Assembly: GCA_019321725.1 (NCBI GenBank)
Contig: CM033108.1
Span: 9,008,060 to 9,072,059, forward strand
Direction of reading: 5' to 3'
Length of the DNA: 64,000 nt
From: Paulownia fortunei
Taxonomy: Eukaryota; Streptophyta; Magnoliopsida; Lamiales; Paulowniaceae
Each line of letters begins with the position of its first letter. Within the stretch, counting starts at the first letter, position 1. Made by a program: the position numbers and the translations under genes. Under the pieces are notes generated by a model that made no database searches, was not told the origin of the DNA, and saw only the letters and a list, made by a program, of their open reading frames with translations. Positions 50,121 through 63,493 of this stretch are shown here, piece after piece.

Positions 50121-53100
50121 AGAGACAATTGCAATCGTATTAAGGCCCATCTTCCCTAAGATGTCTTTCAAATACTAATCTTTGAATTAAATCACTGGGT
50201 TCTATCGAGGCAAATTTTTCCATACTGATGTTGTCTTTACCAGTATTTTTTAGAATCATGGTATCGCTAATATATTTCTTCTTAGATCTTTTGATGAGAC
50301 CATGATTTATTTGCTTGCACAATAGCCCCATTGTTATCACAGTACTCCAGTATTCAATCAACAATGGTTAGAACTACATCCAATGCTTGGATGAAGTTTC
50401 CTTCCAAACCGTCCCTTTTCTCAGCATCGTATGCCCCAATGTATTCAACCACGATGGTGGAATCCACGGTTATTACAAGCTTGGAATTCTTTCCAGCTAA
50501 CCATCCTACTATTTAGGATGAACACGAATTTAGACATAGACTTCAAGTCATCTATTTTGGACTAAAAACTAGATAAAACATTTGTTCTCCATGACCGTAC
50601 TCCAGGAAAAGATCCTTAGTACAATGTAAGTATTAAAGATCATCTTTACGGCTTCCAACACTTTTCGCATCGAATTGACTAATATTTGCTCGTGACACTT
50701 AAAGTATTTATGATATAAATCTATACATAGATTTGCATATTTTATACTTCCTATCAAGGATGCATAAAGTATGTGTCATTGTTTCTCTTTCTTTCAAAAG
50801 TCCTTGAGGACGTGGACTTCAAAAGACAAATCCCATGACTCAAAAAGCAAGAATCTCTCCTATGATTTTTTCATGCTAAACCCTTTTAGCATCTAATATA
50901 TGTACTTGGATTTAGGATAGTGCAACATCCTTTTAGATTTATCTCCATATATCTCAATCCCCAGTCCCTAAGATGCTTATCCCAAACTCCTCTTAGAGAA
51001 CTTTGTAGATGACAAGTCTCAGTTGACTATAATATTTCTACATCATCCCTAGGAGTATAATGTCATCAACGTAAAATATAACAATCATTACAATGCTCCC
51101 ACTAACCCTCTTGTACACGCTTGGTCATTCTCATTCCTAAGGAAATTAAATCATTTGATTGACTGAGCGAATTGAATACTCCACATTCAGGAACTTTATT
51201 TTGAGTCTGTAATGGATCTCTGAAGCTTACAAACATTTTGCTTGCTTCTATTTAACATGAAGACCTTAGGCGGTCTTGACATCCCTTTGTCATATCTAGT
51301 AGTCATAATGTGTAGATATAGCCAATAGAATCTGAGTGGACTTTAGCATCACATCTAGTAAATGGTCTCCTCAACAGTCAATACCTTAACTTTGAACGTA
51401 ACCTTTTTTCTAACATTCCTGCCTCTATAGATCTCCACCTTCCATGTTCTTCAATTTTATATTTTGTAGACCTAATTGTAACCAAGGGGAACTATTCCCA
51501 CCAATGGGTCCACCAATATCAAACCTTGTTGGAGTACATGGAGTCCATTTCGGTTATATGGCATTTTGTCATTTTCTCAAATTAATACCACATATCATTA
51601 CTCCTTACTTGGATCAATATTAAAAAAAGAAGATCCTATTTGCTGCTTTTTAACAAGAGGCCCTTATTGTATAAGTGGCTCTGAGATCCTATCAAATTTC
51701 CTTGGAGGTTGTGTACTAGAAGTTTTATTAATTTTTTCATTCACCATTACTACTTGTGGGACAAACTGTGGTTCTTGAACGCCTTCAAGCTCTGTGATCT
51801 AGCCATTTATATTTAATATAAATTCCTTTTTCTGAAGAAAGTGGCGTCCCTAGAAAACAAAATCTTTGTCCCTAGGGATCATATAAATAGTATCCAATAG
51901 ATTCTTTTGGATGCCCCACAAATTTGCATAGCTAGATTTACAACCAATTTATCGCCTACTAACTTCGTTAAAGAAACATGTCCCTTTATACCCTTAGGTA
52001 TGTATACAAGAGGTATTTGCCACATCATATCCCATATGATATTTTTTAGACACCGACTTAAATGATGTTCTTACTTGATAAGAATATCGTCTTTTCTAGG
52101 GTGAATCCTAGAATGAAGAAGGAAATAGGTGAAACTCAACTTGGATTCACTTAAAGTGAGAATCATATTCTCCATTCAATAACCAAATAACTTACCGCCT
52201 TAGTATCATCTTCATTGATCACATTGATGGATTTAATACTTTAGTCAGTTTAATTCTCTACTTCATGTCTAAATTCTTTGAACCCTTTAAAAGGATCTTA
52301 GAGCAATGAAGCAAGAATAATTCGCTCATGCACTAACACTTAGTAGACAACATACGTCCATTTGGATCAAATTCAAATGAGTGATTTGCTCCATTTGTCT
52401 TACAAATGGTGATTTTGTCATCTTTTCCTTGAGATAATATTTACAAGTCGGTACCTCATGCAAGTCCAAGAGGTCAAGCAATTGTGCCATCTTGTGAACT
52501 CTTTATTTACAGATATTACATATCTAACTTACCACAAGTATGCACTATTTTGATTATCTAATTCTAATGTTACTTTATTGACTATCGTAAAGACAAATAA
52601 CTAACACTAGCTTAATTTCATCCAAAGTTAAGTGGATCGTTGCTATAGCCAATAAAGCAACGCTTCCCTTATTCTCAAGATTAAGGATTATCCTTTGTCT
52701 TAGTTTCTATTTTCTTGTCATCCACTACAACCTTTTGCAAAGATGAGATCATATTCGGTATCCAATACCTAAGAAAAAATATTTCATACTATTTTATTCA
52801 AATTCCATTACTTTCTTGATGAAATTTCAGGAAGTTTAATTTTCTAGTGGGCTTGAGGTCCAATTAGCCTTACAATACTCCTATTTTTTTGAGTTCATAT
52901 GACAAAACTAAAAGGTAGCTAACGACATTAGCAATTACATCCCCATGCAATCCTCAAGCTATTTTGCCTCACCTATCTCTATACACCGTAATTTTATGAG
53001 TCCATATGATACTAAGTGTCAAATGTTACTATCAAACATCTATACGAGTAAGACAACTAAAAGTATATCCCATGACTCGTGGCCAATACCCTTAGCCCTC

Positions 53101-54634
53101 CTACCCTATGGACGTCTCCATGCTAGTAGCAGCCACAACTATTACCTCCACTTAGCACATCCCACGACTTGTAGCCAACAGACTAACTGTGGCAGCGTTT
53201 CACATGCCAACTACCTTTAATGAAAGACATGGACAATTAGGTCCCACCTAATATTGTCCATTATGCTTGATATTGCACTATCAAGGTTCTCAACTTGACA
53301 CATTTCCAAGTAAGGAACTTACTACGTTAAATTGTGCAAGATCTTATCCTTTTTCTTATCTTGTTTATTTAATATTCACTATCCTAATGATGGCAAGTAT
53401 AAACCATAAGGAAAGCATTAAATAAATGTAGGATGCATCACATGTGTACTATAATAAATGAATGATCATGAGCCTTTAATCCTATGCAATCTACCCGATC
53501 CAAAGTGGATCAAGGTCAATCTAAGGGTGAGAATTAAATTGCAAATGAGCTTATCTATTATACAAATGTATCCCATATATTAATGGGCATTGAATCCTCA
53601 TTTTTCCTCTATATCTTCATACCATTTTCTTGTAATTTCTGCCAAATTATAAAAAGATAAACCTTACCGCCTAATTCTACTCTCATTACATATGCTAAAG
53701 CTACAAGAAATCTTGGAACAATTCCGATGAAAGGTACATAAAAGGGAGATAGAAATAGATCTAGAATAAAGTTAGAGAAAAACATGACTTGCAGGTCTCA
53801 TTTTTATTACAACTCAAAAATAACCAATTAAGCATAAAATTAAACCAATCATACTGGTTTGGGCTCCATGATCATCAAATTAACATGCTTAACATAAAAT
53901 CATCACATGATAATGAAAGCATATAAATTTACCGAGTACGTTATGTGCAATTTCTTTCAAATTTGGGATCAAGATTCTTGGTCTTTCAAGAAAAATAATT
54001 TTTCATAAAATTAATAATTAATTTTAATTTTGAAAAATTAATTTATATGCAACATTTGCTTGTCAAAATGACATAGGTATAAGTTTCAACTTTTTCCTTC
54101 TTCTTGATCATCGTCAAAAAAATTTTGATTTCTTGATCTCATCAAGAAATCTTGACAAAACTTAATCAAGAAACTAATTTTCTTGATCAAGAAATCAACT
54201 TCATTGATTTTTTTATTACCATTAATTCAATATTTTCAGCATTTTCAAAAACTTTGAAGTTCTTGAATTAGGAGTTTCAAGATTTCACAAATCTTGAAGC
54301 CTTGAATTCTAGAATTAAATTATTGAATGCAAAACTTGAAATCTTGAGCTTAAGAATTATATTTTTGAATCAAGAAATCAACTCTTGTAGTAATTCATTT
54401 CATTTTGAACTTCTTTCATATTTTAATAATTAAAACAAATCAATCGCATAATATTTATTTATTTGTTTATATATTACTTATTTTTTGTTTATTCAATTCA
54501 ATAATTGACAATAATAAACACAAGATCCCATATAAATAAGTTCATTGATTCAAAATCAATCACATAGACAAATATTTAATTTATCACTTAAATCAAATAA
54601 TGCAATCGAAAAGTATCAAACACACATGAACTTT
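50121..54634 (-). pseudogene. Degenerate copia gag-pol, unit 2
   Basis: RNase H remnants at about 50240-50560, the FYVDDI reverse transcriptase motif at about 51059-51077, the FVGHPKE motif at about 51850-51925. The gag zinc-knuckle region is lost in a deletion near 52780. The part 51249-52504 is identical to unit 1. Confidence 0.65.
51249..52504. repeat. Tract identical to 20764-22019
   Basis: Partner of the unit 1 tract inside copia pol. Confidence 0.75.
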
Positions 54635-54647
54635 GACTTTGATACCA
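54635..54647 (-). other. Primer-binding site of unit 2 copia element
   Basis: Minus strand reads TGGTATCAAAGTC, one base from the LTR start at 54649. Confidence 0.7.
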
Positions 54648-54648
54648 C

Positions 54649-57600
54649 TGTTGTGTTCGTGCAGTCTTGGAAAACATATAGACAATGGAATTTTAAAAAA
54701 TTTCAATAACATAAATAAACATAACATAATATATAATAAAAATGAATCTTGGAACTCTTTTGCAATTATTCAGTTGTGCGTTTCTTGATACTTAGTGTAG
54801 GGAAGTTTTAGAAACCTTTACCTGATTCACTTCCAGTTGAAGACAATGAGTGTAACGATCCAAATCGTTATCTCCACAAATAATTCCCAAGTTTGATCCA
54901 AACCCCTCGTCATGGAAAGATTTGCTTAGAGTCCCAAGTAAGACCCCTCTAAGCATATTCACACCTTAATGCCCACTTGAAGTCATTCATATGCTAGTAG
55001 GATCTTGACTCGATAATTCTAACCTAAGAATAGGTTTTCATGGTTTGGAACAAGAACAATAAGTCTTTTAGGTGTTTGTTTTGATTTTATATTCAACACA
55101 TGAAATTAATAATCAAAACAATATAGAGTAGGGAAGAAGGTGGCAGTTTTTGGAGAAGGAAAGAAGACATTTTTTGTTGCATGAAGAAAACAATTTTCTT
55201 CATCAAGAGGGAGGGTTGGAGCATGAATTTTTCAGTCAAGAATGCTGCAAAAAATGTCCAAGAAGGTAGAGAAATCGTCCCCCAATTTTAGGCCTAAGAG
55301 GATATAAATATCCCCTTCAAATTCCATCTTTATAGAGTCATTTCCTTATCCAACTTCCTTGTGTTCAAACCTAACGTTCACACATGGTAAGTCTTTTTAT
55401 CATACAAGAATACTTATTTCTTATTTAACTCTCCTTGTGTTCACACAAGGTAAGTCTCCTTATCAAGATACTTCATCTCTACAAGATATATAAGTCTTCC
55501 AAAGTAAGTAAAAGACTTCAACCTTAACTTAATTAGAAGTTAAATCTCTATTTAATTCCTAATGGACTTCCTATAAGCCCATACCTAATGGAGCTATACC
55601 CACTTAATTAGTTAAGTTCAATTAATTAATCCAATCAATTAAATTAATTTATCTAATGAATTAAATAGGCTGACTATAATTAATTAATTCGATCAATTAA
55701 TTATGTGTTCCAACATGAGCTACCTAGTCCAATTAGGTCAATTAATTAATTTAATTAATTCAAGTGATTGAATTAATTAGGCCCCATTTAATTAATTATA
55801 TTAATTAAATGAATCCAAACATTTTAGGCAAGAAATGAACTTGTCCGAGTTTATGTGTGATCCGTTAGGTTCATTCTAAGCTAGTCATGGCTCACAACTT
55901 TTATGAATTAGTTAAATAATTAATTAATTCTCTTGAAATTAACCCATTAATTCTAAGAACCCACAAGTTATGGGAAACACCTAACAGTGAATCATGACTC
56001 CTAAGGGTGGCATCGAATCGGGTCTGGCGGGTTTGGGTATTTCGGGTCTGATAGCATAATTTGCTACCCGATAACAACTCAATATACTCGGATACCCGAC
56101 ATATCAGGTATCTGATTAAATGGGTACCCGATATGTCGGGTTTTAATTTTTTCTTAAAAAAAAATTATGCACAATTTACTTTTCTCGATTCCCCATTTTC
56201 TTCTTTCTTTTACTCTTTTCTCTTTATTCTTCCCCATTTTTCCCCTCTTTTTTTCTCTTTTTCTCTTTCTCTCCCTTTTCCCTTCCTCTTTTTCTTCTTC
56301 CTTTTTTCTCCTACCCTTGCCCATTTCTTCTCTCTTCTTTTTTTTCTTTTTTTCCTCTCTTCTCCCCATTTCTTCTCTCCTTCCCCTTTTCTTCTTCTCC
56401 TTTCTTTTTCTTATATTTTTTCTCTTTCTTCTTCCCCATTTCTCCTCCTCCTCTTCTAGTCTTATTCTTCTCCTATTTTTTTTTTTGGGTTTCACACTCC
56501 ATCCCTCATTCTCCTCTTTCTTTTTCTTTTTTTCTTCTAGATTTTCTCTTCTTCTCCTCTTCTCCTTCTTCTTCTTTCTTTTTCTTATACTCTTTTAATT
56601 TATTTTTTTTTGGATTCCTCCACATTTTCTTCATTCGTTTTTTTTCCTCTTTCTTTCTATATTCTCCTATTCAACCAGAAAGGAATTTGAGGGCTTGGGA
56701 CTAAGAGTTGAGGGTTGTGCTGATGATGGTCTGTGTAAGAATTTAGGGTTAATGTTTTTTTAAAATTTATTTGGATACCCAATGAGTAATTTGGGTAGAA
56801 AATTTCTACTCGATAATCGATCCGAATGCCAAATGGCCATCAATAGTGACTCTTAGTCTTAGGTGAAGGTGCGAACTAATTTCAATTATGAATATCACGC
56901 AAGTACGTTCCTTTCATCATCTAACCTCTCGATTGAGCCTAGGGCATGAATTATTAATTGAAACCCTAACTATGTATCAATTCCTAGTAGCTTGACTTGC
57001 TGACGAACAATTAGAAAACTCCATATCTAATTTTCATCTAACCTTGGCCAAGGATTTTAGAGTCAAGTATAGTGAAACATATATGAGATTCATCTATTCA
57101 TCTAGATAGGCGACGAATCCTTTGTTGACCACTCATTAACCTCAATACATAAAGATGTTATACCCAATGTAAATCCCTTGTGATTTTAATGCAATCGAAA
57201 AATACATCAAATTGCAACGTATCATGCACAATGTTATTATGGTGTCTCAATTCCAAGAACTAATTCTTGCACTATCGAAATAAAAAAAATTCATTTAACA
57301 ATAAAATATCTCCAATAAAGAACTTCCAGGCGGGTTGTTTAGTGTACTTGTTCCCAAAAAGCACCGCATACATGCACTAGTATTATCATACTATTGCCCA
57401 TGAAATGAGGCATCCTTTTTTGGAGCCTACATCATATGTGCAAGTTTCAGGAGGATCAATAATTTTCCATCTCATTGATTATTGACTTGGAATATTTTAA
57501 GATCATTGCTTAGTGGCACATTTCACGATCGCTATTATATGCGCGACCTCGCTTTATAGCTATTTGTGATCTACGAACATCATCTAATTCTTATGATGAA

Positions 57601-57704
57601 TTTAAGATGAAGATTACCATTTTAATAATATTAATATGAATAAAATGAATTCACAAAAATATAAAGACGGCTAGATGATTGGATCCTTAGACACTACTCT
57701 AACA
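54649..57704 (-). repeat. 5' LTR of unit 2 copia element with hAT-like insertion
   Basis: TGTTGTGTTCG to TCTAACA; about 2.2 kb without the 844-bp insertion. It differs from the 3' LTR at many positions, so the element is old. Confidence 0.7.
56002..56845. mobile_element. hAT-like non-autonomous element with CT-rich core, unit 2 copy
   Basis: Same insertion site as 29217-30094: ATGACTCC at 55994-56001 and GTGACTCT at 56846-56853. The left end is TAAGGGTGGCATCG; the right terminal repeat is eroded. The core at about 56170-56660 is nearly pure pyrimidine, and its Phe/Ser/Leu-rich frames are not genes. Confidence 0.6.
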
Positions 57705-59116
57705 GATGTTACAACCTTGTTAATAACTCTAATCAAATTGATGTTTCAACACATCATATAACACTAAGATTTAAGTTAAATTTTAAAAAAATAGGCAACA
57801 AACTTTATCAACTCTAATAGCTTTCTAGCATCGTACCAGTGTCAAGTCACCTCGATGCAAAGTCATCAACTCACTCATTTCATCCTTGTTCTTTTTGGGG
57901 ATGGAGTGGAACTCTATTAGTTTTGGGAGCTAGGATTTTTTCACTATTCACTTTAACTTGTTTGATTATGGAGAGGATCGGTGGTATCTCTGTTAGAATA
58001 GGTCAAACTTGAATTCGAGCTAAAAGAACTATCATACGATAATTTCATAGGGGACCTATAGGTGTTATGAGTCCGCTAACAGAAAGTTTAGGAAGACATG
58101 TTGAGTTCAAATTAAAATTAAAATTAAGAAAAAATCAACCTAGAACAAAAAAAGAGAAATTATGTCTTGAATTCTCAGTACGATGGGATCTTGTTAGAAT
58201 AAATCGCTAAAGTATTATTTTCATTATCGGACTAATAATCAAACTGATTTTACTATCGATCAGACTGATTTGATCTCCGATTGGCAGTTTAACCAATATA
58301 ATAAAGTTAATTATATATTTTATTATATTATATCAAATGATAATGTAATATATTAATTATTATATAATTTATTTAAAAATTAAAAAAAAACAACTAAAAA
58401 ATATTTGACATAACACAAAATTCAAATTACATACGTATAATAAAATATCAAATTTAAAACTATAAATTTTTTCAAAAAAATAAAAAAATAAAAAAGTTAA
58501 TTTGATCAATTTTAATTAATTTTTAATTAATTAAATTATAAAAATAATTATTTAAAATTAATTGAATCGAATATCAATCCACCATCAAATTAAACGAACC
58601 GAAAAATCTAATTCAGTCCGATTTGGGGAACATGTCTGAAGCCTACAAAATGTCACTTGGAGCTCTCAATTACTTACTAAGGAATAGTCAAAATGCCAAA
58701 TAGCAAGTGTGTCAAGTTTACCCTATTAAACCTATATAGAGAGTGCAAAAGAACCGCCACCATCTGACAATTGCAGTGCATTAGACGACTAAAATCAAGA
58801 AAAGCCAATTTAAGCTCCGACCTAGCTTTAAATGCTTTTGACAGTTGGGAAGTAATGATGGAATTTACCTTGTATCCAATTTTGCCTTGAGATGCAATTA
58901 TCCAAACATGTTTAAATTTACGTTTTTTATATGGTCAAAACCTAACCCATTTCAGGTCGGATTTGACCCGAAAACTACAACAGACTTTCTATCTTACTTG
59001 TTGGTACTTTCTATCTTTATTTATTCATAATGACCTCTTTAATTTATTGGTACTTTGAGCCTTATTTGTTAACAACTACATCTTTAATTTCTTAGTAATG
59101 GAGGGTTTGACTTAGG
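57705..59116. other. Right flank of the copia insertion, unit 2
   Basis: Aligns with 30968-32370. AT-rich, no gene recognised. After 59116 the sequence is unique in the window. Confidence 0.5.
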
Positions 59117-59906
59117 TCAAAGTCGTCAGCTCAAACGTATTTTTGCTTATGGGTCAACGCACAAGCAAACCCACCCGGGCAAGACCCAGCGAACATGTCT
59201 TTGCTTATACTCAACCCACGAACAGTGATTTGGAAACCCAGGACGGGGTCTATTCGACCCCATTGTCCCAGGTAACCCAAAACAAGACTAATTAAAATGA
59301 CCTAGAATTGATTGATATGCTTAATATTTTCCCAAGTTTTTCATTGATTTATTTTCAATTATCTTCTATTTTCTTGTCCTACATCAATTTTTCCCCTCCA
59401 CCATTTTTCCACTAATACAGTGGTTCATAATATTGATGATGGTGGAATTTATAAGAATAGTTGTTTGAGTTGATGGTGATTTTAGCATAAACTTTAATTA
59501 GATTTTTGCGTGGTAAGTTCACCATTAGTATTTTTGATGGTGATATTCCTACAAGTCTTGGTTTCAAATCCAAATGGAAAACGAAATAGACCACTCCTTT
59601 CAAGAACCACATTTCAATTTTCTGATTCACGTCCTCGAAAGATCCAAACTTGTTGGATAGAAGCAAATTACTTATAAAATGGTAAAACATGTAGAAGAAA
59701 ATACATAACCACTTTGTATATAATATAACACAAAACATCATCAACTGGTCGATCAAAAAACACTTACAATACCGTCACCATTACTAGTAGTACTTAGGTA
59801 CAACCTAAAGGGAAAACTACTGACCATGATAAAAAAACAAACAAAAAGGTGAAAAACTACAGAGAAACATACTTATACTCTTTGATCCACAGCTGGACAG
59901 TAGTCA
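59117..59906. other. Intergenic DNA downstream of the dehydrogenase gene
   Basis: About 59150-59290 contains repeated ACCC/GGGTC-type words that may be an eroded transposon end. A minus-strand open frame at 59412-59756 has no recognised motif; part may be 3' UTR of the dehydrogenase. Confidence 0.4.
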
Positions 59907-61182
59907 TTAACCATTGACAATTGTTCCCCCATTGGGATGGAGGACCTGCCCTGTTATGTAAGAGGAATCCACATTGGAAGCCAGGAACACGTATGACGGC
60001 GCCACCTCAATAGGCTGACCCGCCCTTTTCATGGGCACTTGTTTTCCGAAGTTGGAACTCTCCTCTTCGCTGAAAGAAGCTGGAATTAGAGGTGTCCAGA
60101 TTGGACCAGGCGCCACACCGTTAACCCTTATTCCCTTGTCCACCAGCTGGAGCGCCAGACCTCGAGTGAATGCAACGATTGCCCCCTTCGTCGCCGTGTA
60201 ATCCAGCAACTTAGCATTGCCTTTGTACGCATTCACTGATGTAGTGTTGATTATAGAGCTGCCTGCCTTCATATGCTTCAAAGCATGCCTACAATAACAA
60301 CATTTTAAGTAATTTTCCAAAAATTGGGGAATTGTAGCCCAAACATGGCACAACAACCCATAGGTGAATGTAAAAAATAGTTGAAGGTGGATGTTGCACC
60401 GATTGACCCAAGCAATCAATTATAATTGCCTTGCAACTGCACATTCCAAGAAGAGATTGGGTTTTGTAGATGTTACGGTTGATACATCTCATCAAATATT
60501 TATATATATGATTAACATACACTCCCACAAACGCCCGTCCACAAGAATTTTCAACTTACTCCGAACAACACAAATTAGAGTAAGAACTTAAGCACCAGTG
60601 ACTAAATTACCTGACGGTAAAGAAGTAAGAAAAGATATTAGTCCTAAACACCCTCTCAAGCCTCTCCTCATCAATCTCCTCAACAGAGCTCTCCTTGTAC
60701 TGCTCCGCCGCATTGTTTACGAGAATATCAATCCGGCCATAGACGTTAACGACTTCCTCGACCACCCGTTTGCAGTTTTCGTCGTATCCCAGATCCGTGG
60801 GTACGGCCATCGGGTCTTTAGCATCAGCGTGCTTGGCTTTCATCAGCATTCCCAGAGTGTCGGTTGCGTCCTTGTCTTCCTGACCCTTCACATACGTGAA
60901 AGCCACACTCGCCCCCTCTAGTGCGAAGCAATGGCTGACAGCTCGCCCGATACCCGAATCACCTCCTGTCACCAGAGCCACCTTACCCTGGAAAATCAGA
61001 TCACCGTCACCATCAAGTGTAACACAGAGAAGAAGAGATTACAAGTTTATGTAACATACCACAAGCTTGTTAGATGGCTTATATTCTTGGGTAGTGGCTC
61101 GGGGAGTTGGGTCCATGAGATGCTCTTTGCCAGGCTGAGTATCCTGCTTCTGTGGAGGGAATTGCTGGCCGCTGGACGCCAT
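59907..61182 (-). CDS. Glucose and ribitol dehydrogenase-like short-chain dehydrogenase/reductase
   Basis: Three exons on the minus strand: 61182-61060, 60987-60611, 60288-59907, with GT-AG introns, giving 293 aa, close to the usual length of about 290. The N-terminus MASSGQQFPPQKQ...QPGKEHLMDPTP and the PSNKL stretch are typical of this plant family. Cofactor motif TGGDSGIG at 48-55, NNAAEQY from 132, catalytic Ser184, Tyr197 and Lys201 (LLDYTATKG), and a GPIWTPLIP motif near the active site. The end is GQVLHPNGG...VNG. Family members are NAD(P)H-dependent reductases of aldehydes or sugars, abundant in maturing embryos and induced by ABA; the actual substrate here cannot be read from sequence. 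One oddity is KLVGK at the exon 1-2 joint where relatives have KLRGK. All key residues are present, so it should be functional. Confidence 0.93.
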
Positions 61183-61198
61183 TGATCTGATCAGAAAC

Positions 61199-61345
61199 TT
61201 AGAATAACGAGTTGCAGGGAATTGTGATTTTTGAACAATAGGAATAATGAACTGAGTTTCCTGCAGTGCAAGGAATATAGTGAAGACGATTGAAAGTGAC
61301 TGCTAAAACTCTGGAGCTAGCAAGAACACGAGATGACCTCAACAT
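61199..61345 (-). other. Upstream open frame before the dehydrogenase ATG
   Basis: From the ATG at 61345 a 48-codon frame (MLRSSRVLASSRVLAVTFN...) ends just before the main ATG and is in a different frame. It is rich in Arg and Ser and poor in acidic residues, like an organelle transit peptide. It lies close to the predicted transcription start, so it may not be transcribed in full. Confidence 0.35.
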
Positions 61346-61370
61346 GTGCATGTATGAAGACGGTGGATGG

Positions 61371-61543
61371 ATATAAAGAGAGGTTGGAAAGGGAAAGAAG
61401 AGGGGGTTGGATGGTATGGGGGTGCATGAAAGATAACGTGGCAAAAGGAATGGGTGTAATACGTGTTCAATGGTGGCGGGCGCAGCGGACACGTCCGTAG
61501 AAACGGACGTCAGGACTGCTTTGGGCATTAGATTTAGATGCAT
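61371..61543 (-). promoter_or_regulatory. Dehydrogenase promoter: TATA box with ABRE and RY-type motifs
   Basis: TATA-like TTTATAT (minus strand, plus coordinates 61371-61377). Upstream within 170 bases are: an RY core TGCATG (61423-61428); ACGTGGC, an ABRE (61436-61442); ACGTGT (61461-61466); ACGTGTC on the minus strand (61488-61494); a GACGTC C-box (61506-61511); and ATGCAT (61538-61543). ABREs bind ABI5-type bZIP factors and RY motifs bind ABI3/FUS3-type B3 factors, consistent with ABA- and seed-maturation expression. Confidence 0.55.
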
Positions 61544-61559
61544 ATTGAACTATGAAGAT

Positions 61560-63456
61560 GGCACCACAATTATCATGGAATTGTTCTTATCGTCACTATG
61601 TTAGAAGAAAATATAGCCCTCTTCGTCAAAGGACAGAAAAAGGAAAAACATTTGATCCTCATGCCACTCTAACTAGAAGCCAAAAGTTTGATATTTAATT
61701 CCTATAAAGTATAATATGAATTTTTATTAAAAATTATAATAAAAAAATTGACAAAAACTTTGAAAATAATTAATATTTAAATTCGTAAACAACGGGATAA
61801 AATCAAATATAAAAGAATTATTCAAAAGTAAAAATATAGTTTATTTTACTGTTATTTTTATATAAATTGTGTTCGTACTTATTTTTAAATTATATAAAAA
61901 ATATTTTTATATTATTTAATGTATAATTATGCCATAACTTAAAAATAAATATTTCATAATAAATAGTATAGTCATAAATTATTAGAATTTTTATATTTTA
62001 TTTATATGATATTCCATTAATAATTATAAATAACTTTTGAATATTTTTTTAATTATACTTAAATATTATAAACATTTATAAAATGGAGTGTTATTGGCTG
62101 ATTGAAGGTTGGAGGTGTTGGTCTTGGCTAATTAGAAAAAGAGACACAATTTTGTAAGTGGACTTGGTTTTATAATCCACACCCCATAATACCATAAATA
62201 CATATACATGTTAATCTCAGCATAAAATTTATTAATTAGTGGGTCTTAAATTTAAAACTTACCATGCATATTAGTTACAATTTAGTCTGATAGGGAAACT
62301 TGTAAATTTAATACCGTAAATTGTTTCTGTAGATTTAGTTTTGATTATTAAGAGCAAAAGATTTGTGATTTTTTGGTGAACTGATCAAATACGTTATATA
62401 TCAAAATTGATAAAGTAAAGATTTATTGAATATTCGATTATAAGTTTGCAATGATATTAAATAAATACTTCAACTACAATTTTTTATGTAAAATTTAGGT
62501 TTAAATTCATTTTACCCTTTGTACTAGCTATAAGATTAGTATAATTTCCTCTTCTACTTATAAAAGCCGTAAATATTCCCCTAAACTTAAAAAAATATAC
62601 ATTGATGAACAAAAATACTAAGTTAAATACAAGGATAAATTCACTTTACCCCTCTATTATAAATTAAATAGCACTTTGTCTCTTTTACCATCAAATGTCA
62701 ATTGCCCCAAATTTGATTCAACATACTTTACTAAATAAACCTTCAATTAATTAAACTAAATAAGTAGCAAAATATAATTTCAATTGTATAGAGAAAACAC
62801 ATTAAATTTAAAAAATGACCTCAATTAATTTATATCACTACGATCTTGTATATATCGATTTTTTTCTATTTTCTACGCTCGAAAGTTCTTAATTGCAAAA
62901 ATATATTTATATTTGTTTAATTTTTAATTTTTCTTTTACAAATAAATAGCTATACATTGAAATTAAATTAGTTAATATGTTTGAGGTATGAATGTGCACC
63001 TTACATAATAAATTTTTTATATTATTTATGATGTCAACTAATTTAATTCTAAATTTTAATACTTACTATTCAAATAAATTAATATTAAATTAACATAATT
63101 ATGCATAGACAAATCAGTATTTTAAATTTATAAACACCTAAGAAATTATTATATGTCAGACTTCTATTAATATTTTTATTTGTACTCATTGCATTGTTCA
63201 TTGTTAAATATTTCTAATAAAATTAATCATTTATTTTTTAAATGTTATATTATTTATTAAGATAAAAGTGATAAAGCTGTTTATATTACTATTTATAATA
63301 AAACATGTACGTATATATGCCTTTTTATTTAATATTGGTCAATGAAAATAAGGTGTGTCCGCGTGTGTGTCTGTGTGTGTTATTGTATATATATTTTAAT
63401 ACATATTTAATTGTTGATTCAATGTGTTGCTATTCATTTGTGAAGTGCCATCAAAA

Positions 63457-63493
<37 letters not shown>

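Larger units (their letters stand above)
47882..57704 (-). mobile_element. Long-LTR Ty1/copia element, unit 2, complete in outline (9.8 kb)
   Basis: LTRs at 47882-50104 and 54649-57704 (the latter with a hAT-like insertion), internal region 50105-54648. Target duplication is GATAT (47877-47881) and GATGT (57705-57709), one change from the perfect pair in unit 1. Minus-strand order is primer-binding site, gag side, integrase, reverse transcriptase, RNase H, polypurine tract. All reading frames are broken, so it is a dead copy. The 2.2-kb LTRs are long for copia. Confidence 0.75.

Noticed and set aside
56061..56598. Phe/Ser-rich and Lys/Glu/Arg-rich open frames on opposite strands
   Set aside because: Same pyrimidine-tract artefact as in unit 1.
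59412..59756. 114-aa minus-strand frame downstream of the dehydrogenase
   Set aside because: No recognised motif or splice partner; more likely UTR or intergenic.
60598..60921. Plus-strand frame opposite the dehydrogenase exon 2
   Set aside because: Shadow of the real minus-strand exon.
63305..63493. Open frame ending in Ile-Tyr repeats
   Set aside because: Runs into a TA microsatellite; not a gene.
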